Assembly: GCF_002007235.1 (NCBI RefSeq)
Contig: NZ_MUHW01000003.1
Location: forward strand, 119,365-183,364
Source of the DNA: Oribacterium sp. C9
GTDB taxonomy: Bacteria; Bacillota; Clostridia; Lachnospirales; Lachnospiraceae
Length of the DNA: 64,000 nt
Direction of reading: 5' to 3'
Each line of letters begins with the position of its first letter. Position 1 is the first letter of the stretch. Shown in pieces: positions 27,189 through 35,262 of this stretch. The position numbers and the translations under genes are program-made. The notes beneath the pieces are model-generated. The model was not told the origin of the DNA, made no database searches, and saw only the letters and a list, made by a program, of their open reading frames with translations.

Positions 27189-28376
27189 TTAGCCGCTGAT
27201 CGTTGTAGTTGTAAGGAACTGGAATGCACCATCCTTAACGGTCTTGATAAATGCCATATCCTTATTGGCATCACCTTCCTCGTTAAATGAGATAGCTCCA
27301 GTTACACCATCATATGAAACACCCTTGAGAGCTTCCTTGATAGCCTCACCGTCTGCTGACTGTGCCTTTTCGATAGCATTGTAAGCTGCAAGGTAAGCAT
27401 CGTATCCAAGAGCAGAAACTGCAGGGATGATATCTGACTGGTCATTCTTCTTTAAGTACTCCTTGAAGCCCTTGATGAAAGACTCTGCCTCTGCATTTGC
27501 AGGCTCAGCCTCATCGAAGAATGTTGAAAGTACTGCACCTTCAGCATCGCTGCCTGCATTGTCGATGATAGTTGAGTTCTCCCATGTATCACCGGCTGCA
27601 AGAAGTGACTCGATTCCAAGCTCTCTTGCCTGCTTGATGATAAGTGGTGCAGTTGTGATGGATGATGGAGCAAAGATCACATCAGGATTCTTAGCCTTGA
27701 TGTTTGTAAGAACCGCCTTGAAATCTGTCTGATTTGTCTGGAACTGCTCTTCGTCAACCACTGTACCGCCGAGCTCTTCAAAAGCTGTCTTAAAGTATGA
27801 ACCAAGACCTGATGAATAGTCATCACCGAGCTGTGTAAGGATAGCTGCATTCTTATAGCCATTCTGCATAGCGTAGTTAGCCATAACTGTTCCCTGGAAC
27901 GGATCAAGGAAACATACTCTGAAGTAATACTCATTACCCTGTGTTACCTGAGGGTTTGTGCATGAGCATCCGATAGCAGGAACCTTTGCATCTGCAAAGA
28001 TCTGTCCGGCTGCGATAGAAACACCTGAACCATAGGAACCGAGAACTACTGAAACCTTCTCGCCCATGAGCTTGTTGGCAGCATTGACAGCCTCTGTCTT
28101 ATCTGACTTGTTATCTACCTCTACCAGCTCGATGGTATACTCTGTATCTCCGATCTTAACAGTCTTGTGAGTCTCGTTAGCATAACGGATACCGAGAACC
28201 TCCTGATATCCACCACCGCCGTTCTCACCGGTAGTCGGCTCGAAAACACCGATCTTGATCACGTTTCCACCGGCACCTGAACCACCGGCAGCTGCTCCGG
28301 ATGAGCTTCCGCAAGCGGCAAGTGAAGCAGCACAAGTCACTGCAAGACCAAAAGATAAGATTTTCTTCAGTTTCAT
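27189..28376 (-). CDS. livJ: Branched-chain amino acid ABC transporter substrate-binding lipoprotein
   Basis: 395-residue extracellular binding protein anchored by lipid. The signal peptide MKLKKILSFGLAV leads to lipobox LAAC (C22), then a Ser/Gly/Ala-rich linker and a type I periplasmic-binding fold (Peripla_BP_6) with FEPTTGENGGGG, VLGSYGSGVSIAAG and IGCSCTNPQVTQ segments. It is the first gene of the liv operon, with its own promoter and a leader of about 90 nt. The gene name follows operon context. Confidence 0.92.
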   Translation of the reverse strand: MKLKKILSFGLAVTCAASLAACGSSSGAAAGGSGAGGNVIKIGVFEPTTGENGGGGYQEVLGIRYANETHKTVKIGDTEYTIELVEVDNKSDKTEAVNAANKLMGEKVSVVLGSYGSGVSIAAGQIFADAKVPAIGCSCTNPQVTQGNEYYFRVCFLDPFQGTVMANYAMQNGYKNAAILTQLGDDYSSGLGSYFKTAFEELGGTVVDEEQFQTNQTDFKAVLTNIKAKNPDVIFAPSSITTAPLIIKQARELGIESLLAAGDTWENSTIIDNAGSDAEGAVLSTFFDEAEPANAEAESFIKGFKEYLKKNDQSDIIPAVSALGYDAYLAAYNAIEKAQSADGEAIKEALKGVSYDGVTGAISFNEEGDANKDMAFIKTVKDGAFQFLTTTTISG

Positions 28377-28472
28377 ATGTCCCTCCTATAGAATGTAATC
28401 TAATCGTACATTCATGATTAAAATGTCCGTCTGCGACACACAACTGTTTCTGTATCGCAAACACTTTGCTTT

Positions 28473-28500
28473 ATTCTATCACTTTCAGCAATAAATTCAA
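28473..28500 (-). promoter_or_regulatory. Likely livJ promoter
   Basis: Minus strand TTGAAT (28495-28500), 16-bp spacer, TAGAAT (28473-28478). The leader can form a TGCGATAC/GTGTCGCA stem. The rest of the 28377-28746 intergenic stretch holds only this and the terminator at 28580-28611. Confidence 0.5.
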
Positions 28501-28579
28501 TATATTTAAGACTTAATTATTACCTAAAGTTTGATAGAAAAAAAATACGAGAACAAGCGGTTATATCTTATATAACGAA

Positions 28580-28611
28580 AAGGGAGCTGTCGCTCACGCG
28601 ACAGCTCCCTT
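28580..28611 (-). terminator. Terminator downstream of the D,D-carboxypeptidase gene
   Basis: A perfect 14-bp stem (28580-28593 with 28598-28611) with a TCAC loop and a TTTT run on the minus strand. It lies 136 bp past the carboxypeptidase stop, between that gene and the liv promoter. Confidence 0.85.
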
Positions 28612-28746
28612 GCTGTTCTTTAATCAAAATATAATGTCTTAAAACTCCATTGTCAATGAAGCAGGATGTCGAAATAAGTTATGTCTGTCATAATCCCCGG
28701 CTTTATCCGGCGCTTTAATACGGCCGACAGCTTCAGCGGCAGCATA

Positions 28747-30273
28747 TCACTGCCTCTGTTCATGACGTCCTCTGCTGATATTGCGCCTGTTGGGAACGTC
28801 GTCCGAATCATACCCGTGTCTATGATCCTGGCCATCATTCTGTACAGAAGAACGCAAATTCCTTCTGTTGGCCAGAACAGACATGAACTCCTCTTCAGAC
28901 ATATTCATATCCCTGAGACGTGCTGAGCGTCTCTCTTTCATACGACGTTCAAGCTTACGGGCATCACTCATGCTCTTTAATCCTATAAGGACAGCCGAGC
29001 CAAGAACCGCAAAGCCGATTATATATGCAATGGTCCTGACATTGATGGATGAAACGACCTTGCTTTCCTCAGGCTCTTCCTCCACTGTCTCTTCAGGTAC
29101 AGTGGCAAGTGCCACATTCTGTTCCTTTTCCAGATTGTATCTTCCTACCGTCAGTCCGTCAGCCTGATACTCTATCTCTGCTATGGTTCCTGCACTGACA
29201 GCTCCCGTCAGATTGTAGTTCAATCTGTAGGTAAGTCCTTCCTGAGTGGATCCGACAGGTAAAGAAACAAACATATCCTGCTTTACCGAAAGATCAGAAG
29301 CATTACAGCTCTGATCCACTATGGTATCTGCCACAAGGCGGTTCTTTATATCCTCGGTATTAAAAAGGGCTGAATCCAGTGGTTGCTTTTCTGTACTGTT
29401 AAATCCGAGATCGAGCATCGCCTTCGTATCGGTATAGTGCGAAGGGTTCTTATCTCTCAGTACAACCGCCACCAGATTTCTGTCATCCTTACTTGCCATG
29501 GTGATGAGAGTATTTCCGGAATCTCTCGTATATCCTGTCTTTCCGGCCACTACTCTTTTATCGGAATACTGAGTGTCATTTCTCAGCATCTTATGTTCCA
29601 TATAAACTGTATGTCCTTCAGGATTACGTGATGTGGCTCCCAGCTTATACGCAAGGTGTGAATCTATATCCATGAAAGCTTCATTCTTCATGGCAGCTAT
29701 CCCGATAAGCGCCATATCATAGGCACTGGTATAGTGGTTCACATCATAGAGACCGGAAGGATTAGTAAAATGGCTGTCCGTACACCCGAGACTCTGAGCC
29801 TTTTGATTCATAAGTTCGGCAAATGCCTCTCTTGATCCCGCCACATGACAGGCAAGTGCATTGGCCGCCTCATTTGCGGACTTAAGGAGAAGAGCGTAAA
29901 GACAATCCTCTACTGTAAGAACATCTCCCTCATCTATCTGGGCATTGGATGAACCGGCGTCAACATTGTATACATCATCATGAGAAAAGGTCACTGTATC
30001 CGTCAGTTCACAATTCTCAAGAACCACAAGCGCCGTAAGAACCTTGGTGATAGATGCTGGAGACTCCTTCAAATGAGGATTTTTCTGAAACAGTATCGCT
30101 CCGGTATCCGCATCCATAACTATCCCGGCTTCCGCCACCAGCTCGGTGCTCGGAAAATTCCAGGCCGCATAAGCCTTCACAGCGGTATATGGGCTCAATA
30201 TACCAAGTATTAAAAATGTCAGTGTAAGGATTGCCGTAACATAATGCAGCCTTCCATGAATTTCTTTAGTCAT
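28747..30273 (-). CDS. D-alanyl-D-alanine carboxypeptidase (penicillin-binding protein, DacF type)
   Basis: 508-residue serine D,D-peptidase that trims the terminal D-Ala of peptidoglycan stem peptides outside the cell. An N-terminal signal or anchor (about 11-36) is followed by the penicillin-binding motifs SITK (catalytic Ser near 75), SAN near 135 and KTG near 245. A PBP5-like C-terminal beta domain follows. A second hydrophobic segment near 405-425 and a strongly basic, Arg-rich tail put the C-terminus in the cytoplasm, as in Firmicute PBP5-type anchors. The ogg-like gene ends 13 bp upstream, so it is probably in one unit with it. Confidence 0.9.
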   Translation of the reverse strand: MTKEIHGRLHYVTAILTLTFLILGILSPYTAVKAYAAWNFPSTELVAEAGIVMDADTGAILFQKNPHLKESPASITKVLTALVVLENCELTDTVTFSHDDVYNVDAGSSNAQIDEGDVLTVEDCLYALLLKSANEAANALACHVAGSREAFAELMNQKAQSLGCTDSHFTNPSGLYDVNHYTSAYDMALIGIAAMKNEAFMDIDSHLAYKLGATSRNPEGHTVYMEHKMLRNDTQYSDKRVVAGKTGYTRDSGNTLITMASKDDRNLVAVVLRDKNPSHYTDTKAMLDLGFNSTEKQPLDSALFNTEDIKNRLVADTIVDQSCNASDLSVKQDMFVSLPVGSTQEGLTYRLNYNLTGAVSAGTIAEIEYQADGLTVGRYNLEKEQNVALATVPEETVEEEPEESKVVSSINVRTIAYIIGFAVLGSAVLIGLKSMSDARKLERRMKERRSARLRDMNMSEEEFMSVLANRRNLRSSVQNDGQDHRHGYDSDDVPNRRNISRGRHEQRQ

Positions 30274-30285
30274 CAGTTCTCTCTT

Positions 30286-31185
30286 TTAATTCATTATTTC
30301 TTTGATTTTTTCTTTTTCGTGCTCAAGTCTGGCATAGTAGAACATATACTGCTGAAGCACTCCCAGAACAGGCTTATAGCTTTCAGGCCATTCTCCTGAG
30401 TAAAACTGTTCCTTGACTCTCTTCATCCAGACATCCTCCGGACATATGGAGAGCCTGTGAAAACCGAACAAAGCCGTACAGCTGGCCACTTTTATTCCCA
30501 CGCCCTGAATATTCAGCAGCTCATCCAGCAGTTCTCCGTCGGAAAGCCCGCCCAGGGCTTCCAGATCCAGTTCTCCGGTAGAGGCACGTCTGACAGCTTC
30601 TGCGATATATCCGGTACGGTATCCTGTACCTGTAGAGTTTATATCCTCAAGGCTGTATTTTGCCAATGTCTCCACCGAAGGGAACGGATAATAAACTATA
30701 CTCTCAGGAAACTCAGGGTTTATGGCATGCCACTCTGAACAGTCCAGTACCTTTTCATCCCCTGAAAGAGCGCACAGTCTTTCCACTGTTGTTCGTATGG
30801 CAGGGACAGATTTTCTTTGAGAAATGATAAAGCTTATAAGCATCTCCCAGGGTTCCTGATTAAGTATCCTTATTCCTTTTCCGTAATCTATACACTTAAG
30901 CAGAAAACTGTCATTTTTGTCTGCATAGTCTCTGTAGGCACCATAATCTGAGTTAAGATCAAAATAAGTTTTATAAATATTCTCCCATTGAGCTTCGCTG
31001 CAGCTTACCAGAAATGAATTCTCATCTCCGTCAGGATCTCCTGAAATAAGAAGACAGCTTCCATAGGCTATGACCTTATATACGGGAAAACCCGGCTTCA
31101 GGCTTCCCACTTCCGTCATACGGAAACATTGTCCCGACTCTGCTATGGCTCTGAGATCAAAATCATCAATTGTCAAGTGGAGCAT
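30286..31185 (-). CDS. ogg: OGG1-type 8-oxoguanine DNA glycosylase
   Basis: 299-residue bifunctional base-excision glycosylase/lyase that removes oxidised guanine. The N-terminal OGG domain (about 1-105) is followed by the HhH-GPD domain with hairpin LLNIQGVGIKVAS. The catalytic lysine is K232 (GVGIK, equivalent to human OGG1 K249) and the general-base aspartate is D251 (PEDVWM, equivalent to D268). This identifies the OGG1 class rather than AlkA. It overlaps the 3' end of the M29 aminopeptidase gene by 20 bp. Confidence 0.88.
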   Translation of the reverse strand: MLHLTIDDFDLRAIAESGQCFRMTEVGSLKPGFPVYKVIAYGSCLLISGDPDGDENSFLVSCSEAQWENIYKTYFDLNSDYGAYRDYADKNDSFLLKCIDYGKGIRILNQEPWEMLISFIISQRKSVPAIRTTVERLCALSGDEKVLDCSEWHAINPEFPESIVYYPFPSVETLAKYSLEDINSTGTGYRTGYIAEAVRRASTGELDLEALGGLSDGELLDELLNIQGVGIKVASCTALFGFHRLSICPEDVWMKRVKEQFYSGEWPESYKPVLGVLQQYMFYYARLEHEKEKIKEIMN

Positions 31186-33250
31186 TTAATACCTCCGTAC
31201 CGGGAAGAACAAATCTGCCGCCGGATATGATGCTTATCTCCTCACCCTTTTCCGTGACAGCAACTATAGAATCGAGCTCATTGTACGGAATAGTGATATC
31301 CGTATGAACCGCAAAATATGCCTTCTCAGGTTCTGTTTTTCTAAGGGCGGAGCACTCGTTTTCCTTTGCAATAAGCTCCTTACCGTCAGGATTGAAAAGC
31401 TTCATATCCTCCATGAAGGAGTAACAGGTGTCTCCCACCGCAAAATGAGGTCCGGTCTTTTCAGCAATAAGTATGGGCATCTTTGAACCCAGCTTATACT
31501 TTTCTATCATCTTATAGGCAAGAGTGTTTGTGCCTATGGCGAATTCTCCAACAGGCAGATTCTCCTTTTCTCCGAAGATGACTCTTCTTATGAGCGCCCT
31601 TGATGCCTCAGGATCCTCGAAATTATCACAGCTGTAGTCCGTTACACGCCCATCCCTGAACTCTATCCTGAGATCCCTGAACTGGATCCCCTCGATGAAA
31701 ACCGACTTTACATTGAGTATGCCTTCAGTTCCTTTAAGTACAGGTGATGTAAAGACCTCTCCCAAAGGGATGTTGACATCCGAGAGACAGTTCTCGAAAT
31801 TAGACTGTCCTGCAGGATCCTGAAGTCTGTGAAGGACCACCGTCATGTCAGTATCGTTGCCTCGTCCCATGACTCTGACGAGCCTTGCCTTGTCAAGCGC
31901 TTCAATAAGCTTTGACTGTACAGGCATATAGTCTTCACTTGACATGGTGTTTATATCCACAGTCTCATGAAGTATCTTCTCAAAATCCTCACCTATAGAA
32001 GGCAGCGGCCAGGCAATGATAGTAAAGGATCTCTCCTCTTCCAGAATGAACCTGTGTACCAGAAGCTGAAGATTATTTCTGTATCTGCCGTAAACCTCCT
32101 TCTGATGCTCCGTAAAGCGAAGACGTTCTTCCTTCTCCAGTGGCTCGAATTCCGGCTCACCGAAGCCCTCAAGTACAACAGGACCCGCGTATCTCTTTAT
32201 ATCATCGCCGAATGAGCGGAAGATCTGTTCCGTTTCTTCGATCATACGTGAAGCGATACGATCTCCCATTACCAGCGAAAGGTCATAACTGTGATCATAG
32301 TCCATCTGTCTGTTCGGACTCTCATAAAGAAGAGATGCCCCCTTAGGACTTCTTGTGAGAAAATGTCCTGATCTTCTGGGAAGTGTAAAATCATATCCAT
32401 CTTCCTTGAAGTATTCAGCAGTCCTTTTAACGACACGTTCATAACCCATCTGATATCTGAACTCTATGAGAGACTTCTTTTCATATGGCTTTCCCTGTAT
32501 TTTGAAACCGTCCTTAAAGCCCTTGTACCATGTAAAGGCCATACGGTCTATCTCTTCATCCGATAGTCCTGCCACATATTCCGCAGTCTTTAATGCAGTA
32601 TCCGAAACGAAACTTCCGAACAAAAAGATATCCGCAATATTCTTAAAATCATGATGAAGGATAACATTTCTCGTAAACGAGTCCTCGGGAATATACTGTC
32701 CCTTCATCTGTCTGTGTATAAAATCCCATGAATAATCAAAGGCATAGGAATACAGCACATCCTTTACAGCCTGAACCTCCGGCAGCATCTTCATCTGATG
32801 ATTTTCCCTGTACTCAGAGTAACTTGCCTCGAACATGCAGTAAATCTGTATAAATGTCTCGAGGACAGTAGTTATGTCCTCCATATCCTTTTCATAAGCC
32901 GAAGGAACCAGATTTTCTATCTCCAGAAGCAGCAAAGAAAGCACATTGCTATAAGGTGACAGCTTCTTTTCGCTGTATGCAGGATTAAGATATGAGATTT
33001 CATACCTCTCTGACATTTCTTCATAGAACATTTTGTTCCAGTATCGAAGTCTGTCCTGCCAATGCTTCTCTTCCGCTCCCTCTCCGAACGAAAGGGATGA
33101 CAACTCCAAATCCTTTGTTTCTTCCAGAAAATCGTTCAGTTTTAAAATGAAATCTGCGCAAATCATGAAATAATCCCGGAAAGTATCCGGCACAGCCTTT
33201 TCTTCCGGGATTTGTCTTATACGCTCTATAGCATCAATATAACGTTCCAT
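31166..33250 (-). CDS. M29-family aminopeptidase with long N-terminal extension
   Basis: 694-residue cytoplasmic metallo-aminopeptidase. The C-terminal 400 residues carry the family M29 features: LPVGEFAIGTN, EKTGPHFAVGDT and HTDITIPYNEL, which hold the metal-binding Glu and His residues. About 290 extra residues at the N-terminus, helical and acidic, are not part of the usual roughly 410-residue enzyme. Such long forms do occur in Lachnospiraceae, by my recollection. The 3' end overlaps the ogg-like gene by 20 bp, so the two are cotranscribed. Confidence 0.8.
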   Translation of the reverse strand: MERYIDAIERIRQIPEEKAVPDTFRDYFMICADFILKLNDFLEETKDLELSSLSFGEGAEEKHWQDRLRYWNKMFYEEMSERYEISYLNPAYSEKKLSPYSNVLSLLLLEIENLVPSAYEKDMEDITTVLETFIQIYCMFEASYSEYRENHQMKMLPEVQAVKDVLYSYAFDYSWDFIHRQMKGQYIPEDSFTRNVILHHDFKNIADIFLFGSFVSDTALKTAEYVAGLSDEEIDRMAFTWYKGFKDGFKIQGKPYEKKSLIEFRYQMGYERVVKRTAEYFKEDGYDFTLPRRSGHFLTRSPKGASLLYESPNRQMDYDHSYDLSLVMGDRIASRMIEETEQIFRSFGDDIKRYAGPVVLEGFGEPEFEPLEKEERLRFTEHQKEVYGRYRNNLQLLVHRFILEEERSFTIIAWPLPSIGEDFEKILHETVDINTMSSEDYMPVQSKLIEALDKARLVRVMGRGNDTDMTVVLHRLQDPAGQSNFENCLSDVNIPLGEVFTSPVLKGTEGILNVKSVFIEGIQFRDLRIEFRDGRVTDYSCDNFEDPEASRALIRRVIFGEKENLPVGEFAIGTNTLAYKMIEKYKLGSKMPILIAEKTGPHFAVGDTCYSFMEDMKLFNPDGKELIAKENECSALRKTEPEKAYFAVHTDITIPYNELDSIVAVTEKGEEISIISGGRFVLPGTEVLNAPLDN

Positions 33251-33256
33251 ATTACC

Positions 33257-33583
33257 TCAGGAAAAATTAATAAATCCAATAACTATCAGGCTGATCCATA
33301 TGATCACGATAAGCCCTGATATAGAACCGGCTATACGCGACGGAAGATAGTTCTTCTCCGGGTCCTTGGCACGAGGTATCATATCAAGAACTGCGTAAAC
33401 CGCAAAGATCACAGAAGTCATCCCCATAGCTCCGACATACATCGGACCTTTACCTTCCATGACTGTTGACACGGCAAGACAGGCTACAAGCAGGATAAAT
33501 GATATCACTGTAATGATGACCCTGAACCAGGTTCCATCCGCCAGCTTCTTCCGTATATAGTTAAATCTCTTTTTCTTTTCCAC
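33257..33583 (-). CDS. Small membrane protein with three hydrophobic segments
   Basis: 108 residues. A basic N-terminus (MEKKKRFNYIRKK) is followed by three predicted transmembrane segments at about 20-40, 48-68 and 84-105. It resembles the DUF6142 proteins of Lachnospiraceae, whose function is unknown; that assignment is from memory. It shares one base with the VanZ gene stop region upstream and ends 7 bp before the M29 gene, so it belongs to the same minus-strand cluster. Confidence 0.6.
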   Translation of the reverse strand: MEKKKRFNYIRKKLADGTWFRVIITVISFILLVACLAVSTVMEGKGPMYVGAMGMTSVIFAVYAVLDMIPRAKDPEKNYLPSRIAGSISGLIVIIWISLIVIGFINFS

Positions 33584-34083
33584 TAATAGCCTCTGTATCC
33601 TCGTCTTTTTTCAGCGAACCTCACATATCTCACAGTCCGCTTATGGAGTACATATCTGAAAATAAGGTATCCTAAAGCTCCTCCTAAAGTGTTCAGAATT
33701 ATATCATCCACATCACAGCTTCCGGCCCTTGTAATCAGCTGCACCATCTCGATGCCGTAACTAAGCAGATATGTACATATCACAGCATTGTACCAATGTG
33801 TCCTGCATCTACGGCTGATTACTCCGAGTATGAAACCAAAGGGCATAAATCCTATGATATTGCCGTACAGGTTCAGCATTACTCCCCTGAAACCTATCTG
33901 CTTTGAAAAAAACAGATATCTTTTTATCTCAAGTAACGGGGTTAGATTGTAGGTGTATTCGGTTTTTGCTCCAAATCCCCTCTGCTCCATCTCAGAAAAA
34001 AACATGAGATAAAACAACGCAAGGAGATATATTACAAAGAGAACCCAGCCTATTTTCTGGTTTCTAGTCCTGTGTTTCGCCAT
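33583..34083 (-). CDS. VanZ-family membrane protein
   Basis: 166-residue integral membrane protein of the VanZ/YfiM family. The conserved NLYGNIIGFMPFGFILG near 77, the E-x2-Q in IEMVQL near 120 and the DVDDIILNTLGGALGYL near 128 are the family landmarks. VanZ itself gives low-level teicoplanin resistance; most chromosomal homologues like this one have no known role and should not be read as resistance genes. It overlaps the following small membrane gene by one base. Confidence 0.85.
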   Translation of the reverse strand: MAKHRTRNQKIGWVLFVIYLLALFYLMFFSEMEQRGFGAKTEYTYNLTPLLEIKRYLFFSKQIGFRGVMLNLYGNIIGFMPFGFILGVISRRCRTHWYNAVICTYLLSYGIEMVQLITRAGSCDVDDIILNTLGGALGYLIFRYVLHKRTVRYVRFAEKRRGYRGY

Positions 34084-34084
34084 C

Positions 34085-34234
34085 TCAGAATGTCAGTTCA
34101 TTCTTTCTCTTCAAAAGAAGCGTTCCGTTAATGATGGAAATAATGCCAACAACCAGACCTGCTACCAAAATGATGATTCCTACTGCAATAGAACCTGCTC
34201 CTGTATATCGCATAGTTTTATATATCTTTTCCAT
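34085..34234 (-). CDS. 49-aa membrane protein
   Basis: A longer frame reaches 34312, but AGGAG lies 5 nt before the ATG at 34234 (MEKIYKTMRYTG). The product is one to two hydrophobic stretches (about 12-43) with a short basic-acidic tail (RKNELTF). The family is unknown. It is the first gene of a run of three membrane-protein genes ending 1 bp before VanZ. Confidence 0.6.
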   Translation of the reverse strand: MEKIYKTMRYTGAGSIAVGIIILVAGLVVGIISIINGTLLLKRKNELTF

Positions 34235-34350
34235 AATTTCTCCTGCAAAAAATATCTGTATCTTTAAAGTCCGATGACTGTTTATTCCAATTGATTCATT
34301 GTATTTTAACATAATGGTATTTTGATAGCAAGTTTGATATAATCACAGCC

Positions 34351-35214
34351 ATGGAAGCAGAATTATATAAAGAATTAAACGAAAAAGACCTCTTAGCAGT
34401 CCGCGAACTGATAGAGGAGTGTAACCATGCGGATCACACAAATTATGACACAGATCTGGATGGCGATTTTTATTACATCATCAGAAATGATGACAAGGAG
34501 GAAAGCGGAGTCGATTCCGAACTCTTTGCTGTACTCTCTGGTTTTCTTCTGGGAGAGACTATTGACGGCAAACAGGTTTTGGAGGTTGCAGCCTTTACTC
34601 ATCCTGTGATGCGCGGTATAGGTTTTTTCAAAACCTGCTATAACAGTCTGAAGGATGACTTCAGGAACTATCGTATCAAATTCATGATTAAGCAGCCTCT
34701 TTCCGGACATGATGAACCGGCTCACGACCACATGCATTTTGCCCAGAATGATGAAGAACATCACGAAGGAGCTTCTCATCTGTCTCACGATGACGACTGT
34801 GATGAAGACTGCTTTTCCGGAAACCCACTGAAGGCGGCAGTTCCTTTCATCTCTCCTGATACATATGATGCTCTGTGCTCTTTAGAGGCCGTTCATCTTT
34901 ATGACGAGTTGTTTATGATGAAGGAATTATCTTCATCCATATCAGACCCCGGCGATGAACTCTGCAACAGATTCGGAGAAGTCCACCTAAGCGCATACAG
35001 CCGGGATACACTTTATCTCTATGGACTGCTGGTCTACGATCAGTATCTTCATCAGGGGCATGGTCGTGAACTTATGGAATCCGTAGAGAATTACAAAAAA
35101 GGACCTTATTCCAGAATTCTTTTACAGGTCTCCAGTTCAAACACCATAGCCTGCAGACTGTATCAAAAGATGGGCTATAAAGAGCTGGATAAAATTATAT
35201 ATTTTCTGGTCTGA
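34351..35214 (+). CDS. GNAT-type N-acetyltransferase with a His/Asp-rich insert
   Basis: 287 residues. The C-terminal part (about 215-287) fits the GNAT fold: YLYGLLVYDQYLHQGHGREL is the acetyl-CoA pyrophosphate loop (motif A), and SSSNTIACRLYQKMGYKEL is motif B. The N-terminal half appears to be a second, weaker GNAT-like unit. Between them, residues 119-155 hold eight histidines, many Asp/Glu and two cysteines, a likely metal-binding loop or disordered linker. The substrate is unknown. It is a single plus-strand gene, divergent from the small membrane-protein genes and convergent with glgP. Confidence 0.75.
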   Translation: MEAELYKELNEKDLLAVRELIEECNHADHTNYDTDLDGDFYYIIRNDDKEESGVDSELFAVLSGFLLGETIDGKQVLEVAAFTHPVMRGIGFFKTCYNSLKDDFRNYRIKFMIKQPLSGHDEPAHDHMHFAQNDEEHHEGASHLSHDDDCDEDCFSGNPLKAAVPFISPDTYDALCSLEAVHLYDELFMMKELSSSISDPGDELCNRFGEVHLSAYSRDTLYLYGLLVYDQYLHQGHGRELMESVENYKKGPYSRILLQVSSSNTIACRLYQKMGYKELDKIIYFLV

Positions 35215-35225
35215 ATTTTTTACAA

Positions 35226-35261
35226 AAAAGGAGTACATGCGATCCTGCATGTACTCCTTTT
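35226..35261. terminator. Bidirectional terminator between the GNAT gene and glgP
   Basis: A perfect 15-bp stem (35226-35240 with 35247-35261) including flanking A and T runs. It ends 1 bp before the glgP stop codon, so on the minus strand it starts forming right at the end of the glgP frame. Confidence 0.9.
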
Positions 35262-35262
35262 A

